Positions 1-6,685 of a stretch of DNA of 9,433 bases are shown piece after piece (position 1 is the first letter of the stretch; each line of letters begins with the position of its first letter). The translations under genes and the position numbers were made by a program. The notes below the pieces were generated by a model. The model did no database searches, had not been told where the DNA came from, and saw only the letters and a program-made list of their open reading frames with translations. The DNA comes from Methanoculleus sp. UBA208 (lineage in GTDB: Archaea; Halobacteriota; Methanomicrobia; Methanomicrobiales; Methanoculleaceae): contig NZ_DAFZ01000002.1 in the NCBI RefSeq assembly GCF_002498065.1, positions 1 to 9,433 on the forward strand, in the 5' to 3' direction.

Positions 1-3
1 ATA

Positions 4-22
4 CCCCCACGGTCCACTGCAC
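4..22 (+). repeat. 19-bp inverted repeat, left copy
   Basis: CCCCCACGGTCCACTGCAC is the exact reverse complement of 9392-9410. The match is 19/19 and stops on both sides (A opposite A outside, G opposite A inside). No transposase or integrase lies between the copies, so nothing here shows it to be the end of a mobile element. It may be one copy of a dispersed intergenic repeat. Confidence 0.75.
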
Positions 23-207
23 GGGGCCTTTCCTTGCATTGACTACTTTGTCGCAGCCGCATACCCAGAACTCTTCTCAGCACGGTGATTGTCGGTAGAT
101 ATCCGGTTGTGCCGTGCACAAATCCAGTAACCCGGCGCTGTGCAGTAAAGGTCTGGACTAACTCCGCGGAAACGAAAACCCCCGCACCCCTACGCAACAA
201 GGCGTTC
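23..207. other. non-coding region downstream of ndk
   Basis: I see no credible gene, RNA gene or clear promoter in this stretch. The open frame that enters it from position 85 on the plus strand runs antisense through ndk and has no recognisable protein features. In many euryarchaeotes the rpl7ae-rps28e-rpl24e-ndk operon continues into infB, but no start of infB follows ndk here. Confidence 0.5.
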
Positions 208-243
208 AAGAAAAAGAAACGGTTTTCCGCCGACATCCGGCGG
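208..243 (-). terminator. likely terminator of the rpl7ae-ndk operon
   Basis: Read on the minus strand just after the ndk stop, a GC hairpin (6-bp stem CCGCCG/CGGCGG, positions 227-232 and 238-243, 5-nt loop) is followed about 7 nt later by the pyrimidine tract GTTTCTTTTTCTT (220 down to 208). Archaeal termination depends mainly on such U-rich tracts, so this fits the end of the operon. No transcript data are visible. Confidence 0.55.
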
Positions 244-252
244 TCCCGCCGT

Positions 253-702
253 TCACTCGTAGAGAACGGGCTCGTCGATTCTCGAGTAATCGACGAGATC
301 GCCGGACGCGAAGTGGATGCCGAGCTCGCGGGCGGCGCTCTCGGGGGAGTCGGATGCGTGGATCACGTTCCGCCCGATATCGAGCGCGAAGTCGCCGCGT
401 ATGGAGCCCGGTGCAGCCTCCGCGGGGTTGGTGGCGCCGACCATCCTGCGGACGACCGCGACTGCACCCTTGCCTTCCCAGGCCATGAGGAAACAGGGGC
501 CGCTCATGATGTAGGCCTTAAGGCCCGGGAAGAAGGGCTTCTCCAGGTGTTCCCGGTACTGCTCGACGACCCGCTCCTCGGGGAGAAGCTCAAGCTTCGC
601 CCCTGCGAGTTTGAGTCCCTTCGCCTCGAACCGGGAGACGATCTCTCCGACGAGTCCGCGCTGGACGCCGTCGGGCTTGACCATCACAAAGGTGCGGTCC
701 AT
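253..702 (-). CDS. ndk: nucleoside diphosphate kinase
   Basis: This cytoplasmic enzyme moves the gamma-phosphate of ATP to other nucleoside diphosphates through a phosphohistidine. The 149-residue product has the usual family length. It starts MDRTFVMVKPDG, with the nucleotide-site Lys9, and carries Tyr49, Arg86, Thr91, Arg102 and Asn112 at the expected places. The catalytic His115 lies in NVIHASD, the family signature. The reading frame is open for 76 more codons upstream, but that part overlaps rpl24e in another frame and does not resemble a kinase. The ATG at 702 is preceded by GAGTGATC, a good archaeal ribosome binding site, and this site contains the rpl24e stop codon, so the two genes are probably translationally coupled. 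It is the last gene of the operon. All key residues are present. Confidence 0.97.
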   Translation of the reverse strand: MDRTFVMVKPDGVQRGLVGEIVSRFEAKGLKLAGAKLELLPEERVVEQYREHLEKPFFPGLKAYIMSGPCFLMAWEGKGAVAVVRRMVGATNPAEAAPGSIRGDFALDIGRNVIHASDSPESAARELGIHFASGDLVDYSRIDEPVLYE

Positions 703-707
703 GCCGA

Positions 708-899
708 TCACTCTTTGCCGCGGGCCTTGCGTCCCATCGCGGTCCACTCGACACGGCGCGGCACCCGGCCGAGCCTGTAGTTGTTCTGGCACTTGGTGCT
801 GCAGAAGTAGTAGATGGTCCCGTCCCTCTTGACGAACATCTTGCCGGTGCCGGGCTCCAGGGTCTCTCCGCAGAAATTGCAGACGTACTTGTCGACCAT
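708..899 (-). CDS. rpl24e: 50S ribosomal protein L24e
   Basis: This is a small zinc-binding protein of the archaeal and eukaryotic large ribosomal subunit. The 63-residue product has the four-cysteine zinc site as C7-x2-C10 and C33-x3-C37, followed by the basic tail expected for rRNA contact (RLGRVPRRVEWTAMGRKARGKE). The length is typical for archaeal L24e. The ATG at 899 has GAGGCGG a few bases upstream. Only 2 nt separate it from the rps28e stop and 5 nt from the ndk start, so it lies within the ribosomal operon. Nothing is missing or unusual. Confidence 0.97.
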   Translation of the reverse strand: MVDKYVCNFCGETLEPGTGKMFVKRDGTIYYFCSTKCQNNYRLGRVPRRVEWTAMGRKARGKE

Positions 900-901
900 G
901 G

Positions 902-1111
902 TTACCGCCTCGAGAGTTTCTTGGCCTCACGTTCGGTCTCGAGCAGCGAAAGGATGTCTCCCTCCCTGATCGGGCCCACCGTGTTGCGGGTGATGATCCG
1001 CCCTTTGTTCGGGCCGTCGAGAACCCGGCACTTCACCTGCTGGGCTTCGCCATGCATACCGGTCATGCCGATGATCTCGATAACTTCTGCGGGCGTTCCG
1101 TCGTTTGCCAT
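902..1111 (-). CDS. rps28e: 30S ribosomal protein S28e
   Basis: This is an OB-fold protein of the archaeal and eukaryotic small subunit, near the mRNA exit side of the ribosome. The 69-residue product shows the family pattern: an acidic start (PAEVIEIIGMTG, residues 7-18), the central QVKCRVLDGPNKGRIITRN segment, GPIREGDIL, and the C-terminal signature ETEREAKKL (residues 58-66) ending in basic residues. The ATG at 1111 lies 10 nt after the rpl7ae stop, with a purine-rich GAGGGG ribosome binding site in the gap. It sits between rpl7ae and rpl24e, the conserved archaeal order. Confidence 0.97.
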   Translation of the reverse strand: MANDGTPAEVIEIIGMTGMHGEAQQVKCRVLDGPNKGRIITRNTVGPIREGDILSLLETEREAKKLSRR

Positions 1112-1121
1112 GATTTACCCC

Positions 1122-1490
1122 TCACTCTCTCAGTGCAGTTATCTGCTTTGCGATCTCTTCGACGAGGTCCTTCGCCTTGCCGGACTTGACGATCGCGGCG
1201 GCAGCCGAGCCGACCTCAAGGCCGCTCGCGGAGCCGATGTCGTTCTGCTTCGTGATGTAGACGAACGGGATCTGTTTCTCCTCGCAGAGCGGCGGCAGGT
1301 GCATCACAATTTCTTCAGGCTCAACGTCCGAACCGATGAGAACCAGCTGGGCGATGTTCCGCTCGACTGCTTTCGTCGCCTCGTTGGACCCTTTCTTCAC
1401 CTTACCGGTGTCTCTTGCGATCTCAAGGGCTTCAAGGGCCTTATTCTGGATCTCTTCCGGAATCTCGAATTTTACATATGCCTTTGCCAT
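1122..1490 (-). CDS. rpl7ae: 50S ribosomal protein L7Ae (kink-turn RNA-binding protein)
   Basis: L7Ae binds kink-turns in 23S rRNA and, in archaea, also in box C/D and H/ACA guide RNPs and RNase P. The 122-residue product is full length. The RNA-binding signature KKGSNEATKAVER is at residues 32-44, followed by the conserved core LVLIGSDVEPEEIVMHLPPLCEEKQIP (residues 49-75). The ATG at 1490 is preceded by a strong site, GAGGTGA. This is the first gene of the translation operon (rps28e, rpl24e and ndk follow). Its upstream leader carries tandem UGAUGA motifs, described separately, so autoregulation by L7Ae binding to its own mRNA is possible but not shown by the sequence alone. Confidence 0.98.
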   Translation of the reverse strand: MAKAYVKFEIPEEIQNKALEALEIARDTGKVKKGSNEATKAVERNIAQLVLIGSDVEPEEIVMHLPPLCEEKQIPFVYITKQNDIGSASGLEVGSAAAAIVKSGKAKDLVEEIAKQITALRE

Positions 1491-1508
1491 AACTCACCTC
1501 TTTCGGGG

Positions 1509-1554
1509 GCAGCCCTCTGCTGCTCCGTCATCATTCATCAGTAGCGTAGCTGAT
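1509..1554 (-). promoter_or_regulatory. structured 5' leader of the rpl7ae operon with box C-like motifs
   Basis: Read on the minus strand, the leader contains two hairpins: ATCAG/CTGAT (1550-1554 with 1537-1541) and GCAGC/GCTGC with loop AGAGG (1519-1523 with 1509-1513). It also holds CTGATGAATGATGA (1541 down to 1528), which is two UGAUGA box C-like motifs, the first overlapping a CUGA box D-like motif. These are the building blocks of L7Ae-binding kink-turns or kink-loops. I could not draw a clean kink-turn with both flanking helices, so the regulatory role is inferred. Confidence 0.35.
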
Positions 1555-1585
1555 CGAATGCGCTGTATTATGTCAATAAGAGGAG

Positions 1586-1599
1586 TGATAAAGGTTTGT
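1586..1599 (-). promoter_or_regulatory. candidate TATA/BRE promoter of the rpl7ae operon
   Basis: On the minus strand the sequence ACAAACCTTTATCA holds a TATA-like TTTATCA behind an A-rich BRE-like element. A start about 25 nt downstream (near 1563) would give a leader of roughly 70 nt before the rpl7ae ATG, long enough to include both leader hairpins. A weaker AT-rich alternative, CATAATACA, lies at about 1565-1573. Confidence 0.4.
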
Positions 1600-1672
1600 C
1601 ATTCTGTCCCGAATTGCGGGGTGCGGTTCCGCTGTTTTCCTGCCTGCCCGCATGAACGTGGCCGCTGGCGGT
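1600..1672. other. short spacer between the DUF2298 gene and the rpl7ae promoter
   Basis: This separates two minus-strand operons. A CCGCAT/ATGCGG inverted repeat (1648-1653 with 1675-1680) spans the DUF2298 stop codon, but no U-rich tract follows it on the minus strand. I therefore see no convincing terminator, and some read-through into the ribosomal operon is possible. Confidence 0.4.
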
Positions 1673-3673
1673 CTATGCGGGGATCCGGTAGATCCGGACT
1701 CCCTGCGCATCATAGATGAGTTCGAGCGCCTCCGTCGGGATCGAGACGTCATAGCGATCGCGCTCTTCGGCACCCACGTACAGCAGGGTGGCGCTGTAGG
1801 CCCGCGCAAGTTCGACGGTTCGCGTCGGCTGCTCGTAGATCGCCCGCACGTCGGCGCTCCGTTCGCTTATGCGTCCATCGTCTCCCCGCCACATGTACTC
1901 GTGGAACGGCATCCCGATGACGGCCGGGATCCCGGTGAACGACGATACCCGTGAATAGTAGGTGTAATCTCCCCCCTCCGCCTCGACGATGACGTGATCG
2001 CCCGCAAGATCCCGGAGGAACGCGATCGCCGCCGCATCGCCCGGGTGCGAGCCTTCGAGATATGCCGCCCCGTCGAGGGTGTGGCTCCCGTAGCCGAAGT
2101 CGACGTTGATCGCAAAAGGCGCGACGAGGAGCATTACGGCGGCCAGCGCCGGCAACATCCTGTCCGCCCCGGCAGGCATGCGCCGACCTATTCCGGCTCC
2201 CCGGAGCCACTCGCCGATGACGGCGAGGCTCGCCGTCCCCATCAGGAACCATGCCGGGAGGTAGAACTTGAAGACCGTGTTCATCCGGAAGTAGGTCTCC
2301 CCCATATTGTCCACGAGGTAGACGAGTTCGGTAGCGAGAACGATCACGAGTCCGAGGATGGCGAGCGTATCAGTGGCCGAGAACCGGCAGCGGGCGGCGA
2401 GATAGGCCAGCGGCACTGCGGCGATGGCCGCCGCCGGGTAGCCGGCGAGCACGAACGGCACCGCGGCGAGCATGAGATAAGGCCGCTTCCTGATATCCGG
2501 TGCGCAGTAGGCGACCAGCACCGCGAGGAAGAACCCGTGGACCAGCAGGAACTCCACCGGTTCGGAGGGTATGGGGACGATCCCGATCCCTTCTACGCCG
2601 GGGCTGTTGAGCTGCAGGTAGAACGGGAGGTAGGTCGCAATCGCGAGCGGCGGCACCGCCGCAAGCACCATCCAGGACTTCTCGCTATCCCACGAAAAGT
2701 TCCCGTAGCGCCGCCAGACCAGGAGGCCGAAGGCCAGCGTGACCGGGGCATAGACCAGCACGTCCCAGGAGTTGAATCCCGGCATGGACCCGAGGGAGAG
2801 GGCGGCAAGCCCGCAGATGAGTGCCCGCCCCCGCATGGAGAGCGTCCCCCACCGCATATAGGCAAAGACCAGGAGGAAGAGCAGGAACCCCTGGTTGAAG
2901 AAGCTCATGACGTGCGGGTGCACGTCGCCCCAGAGCATCGAGAAGATCGGATACTCGTTGATGGTGTTCTCGATAGTCCGGGTGCTCCCCCAGAGGACGT
3001 CGAACCAGGCATCCCCGACCAGGATGTGGTAGATCGCAGAGGGGTTCGGGATGAAGAGCGCAAGCACCGGGAGCCACCGGTAGCGCTCAAGGAGGAGGTG
3101 CCCGAGGGCATAGAGCGCGACGACGGCAAGCCCGAATACGGTCGGGAGTGCGAGATTGAACGCGACCGCCGAAGGCACGCCGGATACAAGCCCGAGCGCT
3201 CCGTTCATCCAGTAGCCGAGGTAGTAGTAGACGTCCAGCGTCCCCCCTGCGTACCAGGGGTCGAGCGGCGGGATGATGGGCAGCCGCATGATCGACGCGA
3301 GGATGGCGTGGTCCATGAACTTCTCGGCGTAGGAGATGGTCGGGTTGATCCAGCGCACCTCGAGCATGAAGAGGAAAGGGATCAGGAAGGCGAGATCCCA
3401 GGAGAGCGCGGACCGCAGGCGCTCCTTCGTGTAGAACCGCCGCGACCCTGCGTAGGCGACTGCGGCGAGAAACGGCAGGAGGGCGAGCCAGATGGGAAGG
3501 CTAAAAAGACCGCAGTACCAGGACCCAAGCGTGAAGAGGAGGGCCGCTGCCGGGTATGCGGCGGCGGCCGAGAGGCTGCCGAGGGTGCGGTCGAGCGCCG
3601 GCCAGACGGCGAGCTGGAGCACCTTGACGGCCGCAAGCCAGAGCAGCACGGGTAGGATAAATTCACCCGCCAA
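1673..3673 (-). CDS. DUF2298 (Chlor_Arch_YYY) polytopic membrane protein, GT-C-like
   Basis: This 666-residue protein is mostly membrane segments and has the motifs of the archaeal and chloroflexal DUF2298 'YYY' family: an early acidic loop (LEVRWINP, residues 104-111), DVYYYLGY (147-154), NEYPIFSMLWGDVHPHV (239-255), NSWD (301-304), a segment with E449, D455 and RMNTVFKFY (463-471), and a C-terminal outer domain with SFTGIPAVIG and HEYMWRG (578-597). The family is uncharacterised; its layout resembles GT-C glycosyltransferases that use polyprenyl-phosphate sugars, so a surface glycan transferase is an inference. The start is TTG, supported by AAGGAGGAG just upstream and by the family-like N-terminus. 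It overlaps the preceding gene by 11 nt and is last in the operon. Confidence 0.9.
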   Translation of the reverse strand: MAGEFILPVLLWLAAVKVLQLAVWPALDRTLGSLSAAAAYPAAALLFTLGSWYCGLFSLPIWLALLPFLAAVAYAGSRRFYTKERLRSALSWDLAFLIPFLFMLEVRWINPTISYAEKFMDHAILASIMRLPIIPPLDPWYAGGTLDVYYYLGYWMNGALGLVSGVPSAVAFNLALPTVFGLAVVALYALGHLLLERYRWLPVLALFIPNPSAIYHILVGDAWFDVLWGSTRTIENTINEYPIFSMLWGDVHPHVMSFFNQGFLLFLLVFAYMRWGTLSMRGRALICGLAALSLGSMPGFNSWDVLVYAPVTLAFGLLVWRRYGNFSWDSEKSWMVLAAVPPLAIATYLPFYLQLNSPGVEGIGIVPIPSEPVEFLLVHGFFLAVLVAYCAPDIRKRPYLMLAAVPFVLAGYPAAAIAAVPLAYLAARCRFSATDTLAILGLVIVLATELVYLVDNMGETYFRMNTVFKFYLPAWFLMGTASLAVIGEWLRGAGIGRRMPAGADRMLPALAAVMLLVAPFAINVDFGYGSHTLDGAAYLEGSHPGDAAAIAFLRDLAGDHVIVEAEGGDYTYYSRVSSFTGIPAVIGMPFHEYMWRGDDGRISERSADVRAIYEQPTRTVELARAYSATLLYVGAEERDRYDVSIPTEALELIYDAQGVRIYRIPA

Positions 3674-4643
3674 ACGTCTCCTCCTTCTCGATCTCCCTGG
3701 AAAAAGCCTTCTTTAAAAGGTCCATCGACCAGTCGCCGAAGTAATAGATCGACCCGACGCCCCCGATGAGCGTGACAAGGTTCTTGATCAGGTGGTCGAT
3801 GACCGCTATCAGCGTTGCCGTGACCGCGGGCGTTCCCGCGAGCCCGAAGGTCAAAGCGAGCGCGATTTCGTAGGTCCCCACTCCGCCCGGGGTGATCGGA
3901 ACCGCCTTGACGAGGTTGCCGATGACGATCGCGAGGACGACGATACCGAACGGGACCGACTCCTGGAACATCAGGACGACCGCGTAGCAGACCAGCACGT
4001 CGACGAGCCATATGAGGAGCGACGAGCCGCTGAGCACGGCGAGGGCCCGGGGGTTGATGGAGGCCCGCTTCACTTCATCGAGCATCCTCTGGATGGCGGC
4101 GACGATCCGGTTCTCGGACTCCATCCTGCCCGACCAGAGGAGTACGGCAAAGAAGATGCCGCCAGCAGCGAGGGGAACGAGGATGACCGTGATGAACCAG
4201 TCGGGAACATCCAGGACGGCGAGGACGAACGGGAGCGCGAAGGCGCCGAGCACCGCGATCATCAGGATATCGAAGACACGCTCGATGACGAGAGACGAGA
4301 ATCCCTGCGAGTAGGTGGCGTCGTCCTCGTGCTTCAGGATGAGCATCCGGACAAAGTCGCCGAGGCGTGCGGGAACGATGAGGTTCGCCGTCTGCGAGAT
4401 GAAGATGCAGGCGGTCGAGAACCAGAGGCTCTTTTTGACGTCAAGCCCCTGCAGGATGAACTGGTACCGGTACCCCCGGAGGATCCAGGCAACAACGCAG
4501 ATCCCGACGGCGGCAAAGAGGAAGGGTATCACGGCGTGCTCGAGCGTCAGGAGGAGGTCGTCCCATACGCGGTAGAGCATGTAAGCGACGATCCCGACCG
4601 CGATCAGGGTGGGGATGACGACGGCGCTAACCTTTTTCCACAT
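3663..4643 (-). CDS. flippase-like integral membrane protein (UPF0104 / LPG synthase TM family)
   Basis: The 326-residue protein has about eight hydrophobic segments and the family motifs: SQTANLIVPARLGDFVR (residues 83-99), ERVFD (121-125), and KAVPITPGGVGTYE (246-259) in a re-entrant-like loop. The family includes the membrane domain of lysylphosphatidylglycerol synthase and the C-terminal half of haloarchaeal AglD-type glycosyltransferases. Stand-alone archaeal members are usually taken as lipid-linked substrate flippases, which is a family inference. The frame is open 14 codons further upstream, but the ATG at 4643, directly before the first membrane segment (WKKVSAVVIPTLIAVG), is the natural start. 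It overlaps the GT2 gene by 17 nt and the DUF2298 gene by 11 nt, implying translational coupling. The ribosome binding site (GGTGG) is weak. Confidence 0.9.
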   Translation of the reverse strand: MWKKVSAVVIPTLIAVGIVAYMLYRVWDDLLLTLEHAVIPFLFAAVGICVVAWILRGYRYQFILQGLDVKKSLWFSTACIFISQTANLIVPARLGDFVRMLILKHEDDATYSQGFSSLVIERVFDILMIAVLGAFALPFVLAVLDVPDWFITVILVPLAAGGIFFAVLLWSGRMESENRIVAAIQRMLDEVKRASINPRALAVLSGSSLLIWLVDVLVCYAVVLMFQESVPFGIVVLAIVIGNLVKAVPITPGGVGTYEIALALTFGLAGTPAVTATLIAVIDHLIKNLVTLIGGVGSIYYFGDWSMDLLKKAFSREIEKEETFGG

Positions 4644-5346
4644 GGAGCCGCCACCAGAGATGCACAATTGCCGATCCCATCTCAATTACGTCTTTTCTCC
4701 GAACCGTCGTTCCCTCGCCCTGCCGCCATCGCACGGGGAACTCCCGTATCCGGTAGCCGTTCTTCTGGGCCCGCACCAGCACCTCGGTATCCCAGAACCA
4801 GTGATCTGCGGTCACCGACGGGAGCAGGGAAAGAAGGCGGTCACGACGGAACGCCTTGAACCCGCACTGGTGATCGTGGAGCGAGCTCCCGAGGATCGTC
4901 CTGACAAGCGTGTTGTAGCCGCGGCTCGCGATCTCCCGGCCGCCACTCCGGACGATAACGCTTTCGGGGAGGAGGCGGGAGCCCGTTGCAATGTCGTCGC
5001 CGCCGCGGATGGCGTCGATCAGTTCGGGGAGATATTGCATGTCGGTCGCGAGATCCACGTCGTAATAGCAGACGATCGATCCCGACGCCCCGGCAAACGC
5101 GCGGTTGAGCGCCCGCCCACGGCCGAGCCGCTCGTCGGAATGGAGCAGGCGCACCTGGGGATCGTTAGCCTCGCAGTCCCTGACGAACTCGGTGCTCCCG
5201 TCGGTGCTCCCGTCCTCGGCGACGATCAACTCGAACCTTCCGGGCGCGATCTCCCCGAGTGTCTCAATCGACCGCGGTATGGCGGTCTTAAGCGCAGCAA
5301 GGTCGTTATAGACCGGAAGGATGGCGCTCACCTCGATCTCAGGCAT
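4627..5346 (-). CDS. GT2 glycosyltransferase, dolichyl-phosphate sugar synthase-like
   Basis: This 239-residue soluble GT-A enzyme probably moves a sugar from a nucleotide donor to a polyprenyl (dolichyl) phosphate on the cytosolic face. It shows the N-terminal strand VSAILPVYND (residues 6-15), the nucleotide loop EDGSTDGS (44-51), the metal-binding DVD (96-98) in CYYDVDLATD, DHQCGFKAF (158-166), and WFWDTEVLVRA (183-193). These are typical of the DPM1/DPG synthase branch of GT2. It has no membrane segment, unlike AglD, whose membrane part seems to be supplied here by the separate UPF0104 gene downstream. The ATG at 5346 lies after GAGGT and overlaps the stop of the FAD gene by 8 nt. The sugar and acceptor cannot be told from the sequence. 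Confidence 0.92.
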   Translation of the reverse strand: MPEIEVSAILPVYNDLAALKTAIPRSIETLGEIAPGRFELIVAEDGSTDGSTEFVRDCEANDPQVRLLHSDERLGRGRALNRAFAGASGSIVCYYDVDLATDMQYLPELIDAIRGGDDIATGSRLLPESVIVRSGGREIASRGYNTLVRTILGSSLHDHQCGFKAFRRDRLLSLLPSVTADHWFWDTEVLVRAQKNGYRIREFPVRWRQGEGTTVRRKDVIEMGSAIVHLWWRLHVEKG

Positions 5347-6571
5347 CTAAAAACCTCGCGAGAACCCTTTTTGCCACTTCCTGCCCGGCGACGACCGAAC
5401 CGTTCATGCTCCGCTCGGGGTAGTTTGGCGGGCTGAACATCCCGGCGAGGAAGAGCCCCTGCTCTTCGTAGGCGGGCAGGCGGTTCCGGAGCCCTGTCGT
5501 GTAGACCGGGCCCGCATACGGGTCGACGGCGAGCCGATGCCAGTGCACCTCGTCTTTGCCGACGCAAAACCGCCTGCAGAAGTCCCTGAGTATCGACTGC
5601 TCGAAGCCCTCCGGGAGCCTGCCGGTGAAGTAGGACGCGAGGTAGACGATATGCTCGCCGTACCACTCGAGCGGGGCAAAGTTGGTGTGCGAGACCACCG
5701 CACCGTAAGGGGCAGCATCCTTCATATTCAGCCAGTATATGCCGTCGGTCACGTCCCGGTCGAGCGCGAGGGTCATGCAGGCGGCGCCCTGGTAGGGCAC
5801 CCCGCCGATATCGAGACCGGCAAGGTCTGCGGTCACCTGCGGGGGGAGCGTCGATACGACACAGTCGTAGGTCTCGCCGTCGACGAGCCAGCCGTTGCCC
5901 TCCCGCCGGATCTCCTGGACGGGAGAGTCCGGCATGATCGAGGCCCCCCGTCGCGCCGCCTCTTCCTCGAGCCGCGCGATGAACTGCCGGAATCCCCCTT
6001 TCAGGTAGCCCAGGCGCTCGCCCCCGGCGCCCCGGTCAGACCGGATGGCGATACGGGATATCAGCCAGGCTGCGGAGACCTCGCCTGCGCGGTCTCCGAA
6101 CTTGCTTTTCAAGAGCGGTTCGAAGAACGAGGCATAGATGCCGGGGCCGAGGTTATCGAGGATGAAGTCCTTCGCGGTGATCCCGTCGAGCGCTGCCGCG
6201 TCGAGCCGCCGGGAGCGCAGGGTCAGCAGGCCGAGACGGGCCTTCTCGAAGAGCGAGAGGTGGGGGTAGCGCAGGATCTCGGTCGGGGTGGTAAGCGGGT
6301 GGATGGTTCCGTCGATGTAGTAGCCGGTGGACCCCTTGAGCCATACAAGCCGGTCGGCCACCTGCAGCGTGTCAAAGAGGTCGAGCAGGGCGGTATCGCC
6401 GGCAAAGCAATGGTGGTAGTACTCCTCGATCCAGTAATCGCCGATCCGGTACGAACCGAGGCAGCCGCCCGGAACAGGCTTTCGCTCAAAGAGATCTACC
6501 TGGTGTGTTCCGGCAAGTTCGAGCGCCGAGACCAGACCGGATAGACCTCCCCCCACAATGCAGATCTTCAT
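5339..6571 (-). CDS. FAD-dependent oxidoreductase (amine oxidase/phytoene desaturase/UDP-galactopyranose mutase-like)
   Basis: The 410-residue protein begins with a dinucleotide-binding fold: KICIVGGGLSGLVSALELA (GxGxxG at residues 7-12) and the ribose-binding acid E29 in DLFERK. GYLKGGFRQF (188-197) matches the NAD(P)-binding-like FAD family seen in protoporphyrinogen oxidases and desaturases. The C-terminal FAD-contact motif is GLFLAGMFSPPNYPERSMNGSVVAG (372-396). No signal peptide or membrane segment is seen, so it is likely cytosolic or membrane-peripheral. It is first in the four-gene cassette, next to a GT2 enzyme. Action on a sugar nucleotide (as in UDP-galactopyranose mutase) or on an isoprenoid lipid carrier would both fit, and the sequence does not decide. 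The ATG at 6571 follows GGTGAACG. Confidence 0.88.
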   Translation of the reverse strand: MKICIVGGGLSGLVSALELAGTHQVDLFERKPVPGGCLGSYRIGDYWIEEYYHHCFAGDTALLDLFDTLQVADRLVWLKGSTGYYIDGTIHPLTTPTEILRYPHLSLFEKARLGLLTLRSRRLDAAALDGITAKDFILDNLGPGIYASFFEPLLKSKFGDRAGEVSAAWLISRIAIRSDRGAGGERLGYLKGGFRQFIARLEEEAARRGASIMPDSPVQEIRREGNGWLVDGETYDCVVSTLPPQVTADLAGLDIGGVPYQGAACMTLALDRDVTDGIYWLNMKDAAPYGAVVSHTNFAPLEWYGEHIVYLASYFTGRLPEGFEQSILRDFCRRFCVGKDEVHWHRLAVDPYAGPVYTTGLRNRLPAYEEQGLFLAGMFSPPNYPERSMNGSVVAGQEVAKRVLARFLDA

Positions 6572-6579
6572 CGTTCACC

Positions 6580-6632
6580 ACAACGTCTGAAAATTATAAG
6601 AACACTTTTGAGTTATAATGTATACAACGTCT
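6580..6632. repeat. direct repeat pair ACAACGTCT in the divergent promoter region
   Basis: ACAACGTCT occurs at 6580-6588 and again at 6624-6632, 44 bp apart, each followed by an AT-rich TATA-like stretch ending in ATAAG or ATACATAAG. The 8-bp palindrome TGTATACA (6619-6626) overlaps the second copy. Placement beside both candidate TATA boxes suggests an operator for the two divergent operons. That is inference from position alone. Confidence 0.35.
6613..6624 (-). promoter_or_regulatory. candidate TATA box of the FAD-GT2-UPF0104-DUF2298 operon
   Basis: On the minus strand TATACATTATAA lies about 45 nt before the FAD gene start, which would place transcription start near 6591 with a leader of about 20 nt. 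A second AT-rich stretch, CTTATAATTTT (6590-6600), is nearer and would give an almost leaderless transcript. The choice cannot be made by eye. Confidence 0.4.
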
Positions 6633-6643
6633 TTATACATAAG
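6631..6643 (+). promoter_or_regulatory. candidate TATA box of the cetZ operon
   Basis: CTTTATACATAAG on the plus strand is a good methanogen-type TATA element. Transcription would begin near 6663, giving a leader of about 20 nt that contains the GAGGGTG ribosome binding site (6670-6676) before the ATG at 6686. ATATAATTAATTA (6649-6661) is an alternative that would yield an almost leaderless mRNA. Confidence 0.45.
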
Positions 6644-6685
6644 CGTCGATATAATTAATTAGTCAATATGAGGGTGTGAAGCTGA

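Noticed and set aside
85..780. 231-codon open frame on the plus strand covering the left spacer and ndk
   Set aside because: Antisense to ndk, which has all catalytic residues; the part in the spacer shows no protein-like pattern.
703..930. 76-codon N-terminal extension of ndk
   Set aside because: It overlaps rpl24e out of frame and the sequence is Arg/Gln-rich nonsense; the ATG at 702 has a proper ribosome binding site and gives the family length.
1994..3655. 553-codon open frame on the plus strand opposite the DUF2298 gene
   Set aside because: It is a GC-rich shadow of the opposite strand: extremely rich in Arg, Glu, Gly and Pro, with no domain or motif, while the minus strand encodes a clear membrane family with its hallmark motifs.
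4644..4685. 14-residue N-terminal extension of the UPF0104 protein
   Set aside because: It lies within the GT2 gene and adds a polar stretch before the first membrane segment; the ATG at 4643 fits the family better.
3792..4859. 355-codon open frame on the plus strand opposite the UPF0104 and GT2 genes
   Set aside because: Same shadow pattern (runs of Asp, Glu, Arg), spanning two real genes on the other strand.
5537..6544. 335-codon open frame on the plus strand opposite the FAD oxidoreductase
   Set aside because: No recognisable domain; the opposite frame carries intact FAD motifs at both ends.
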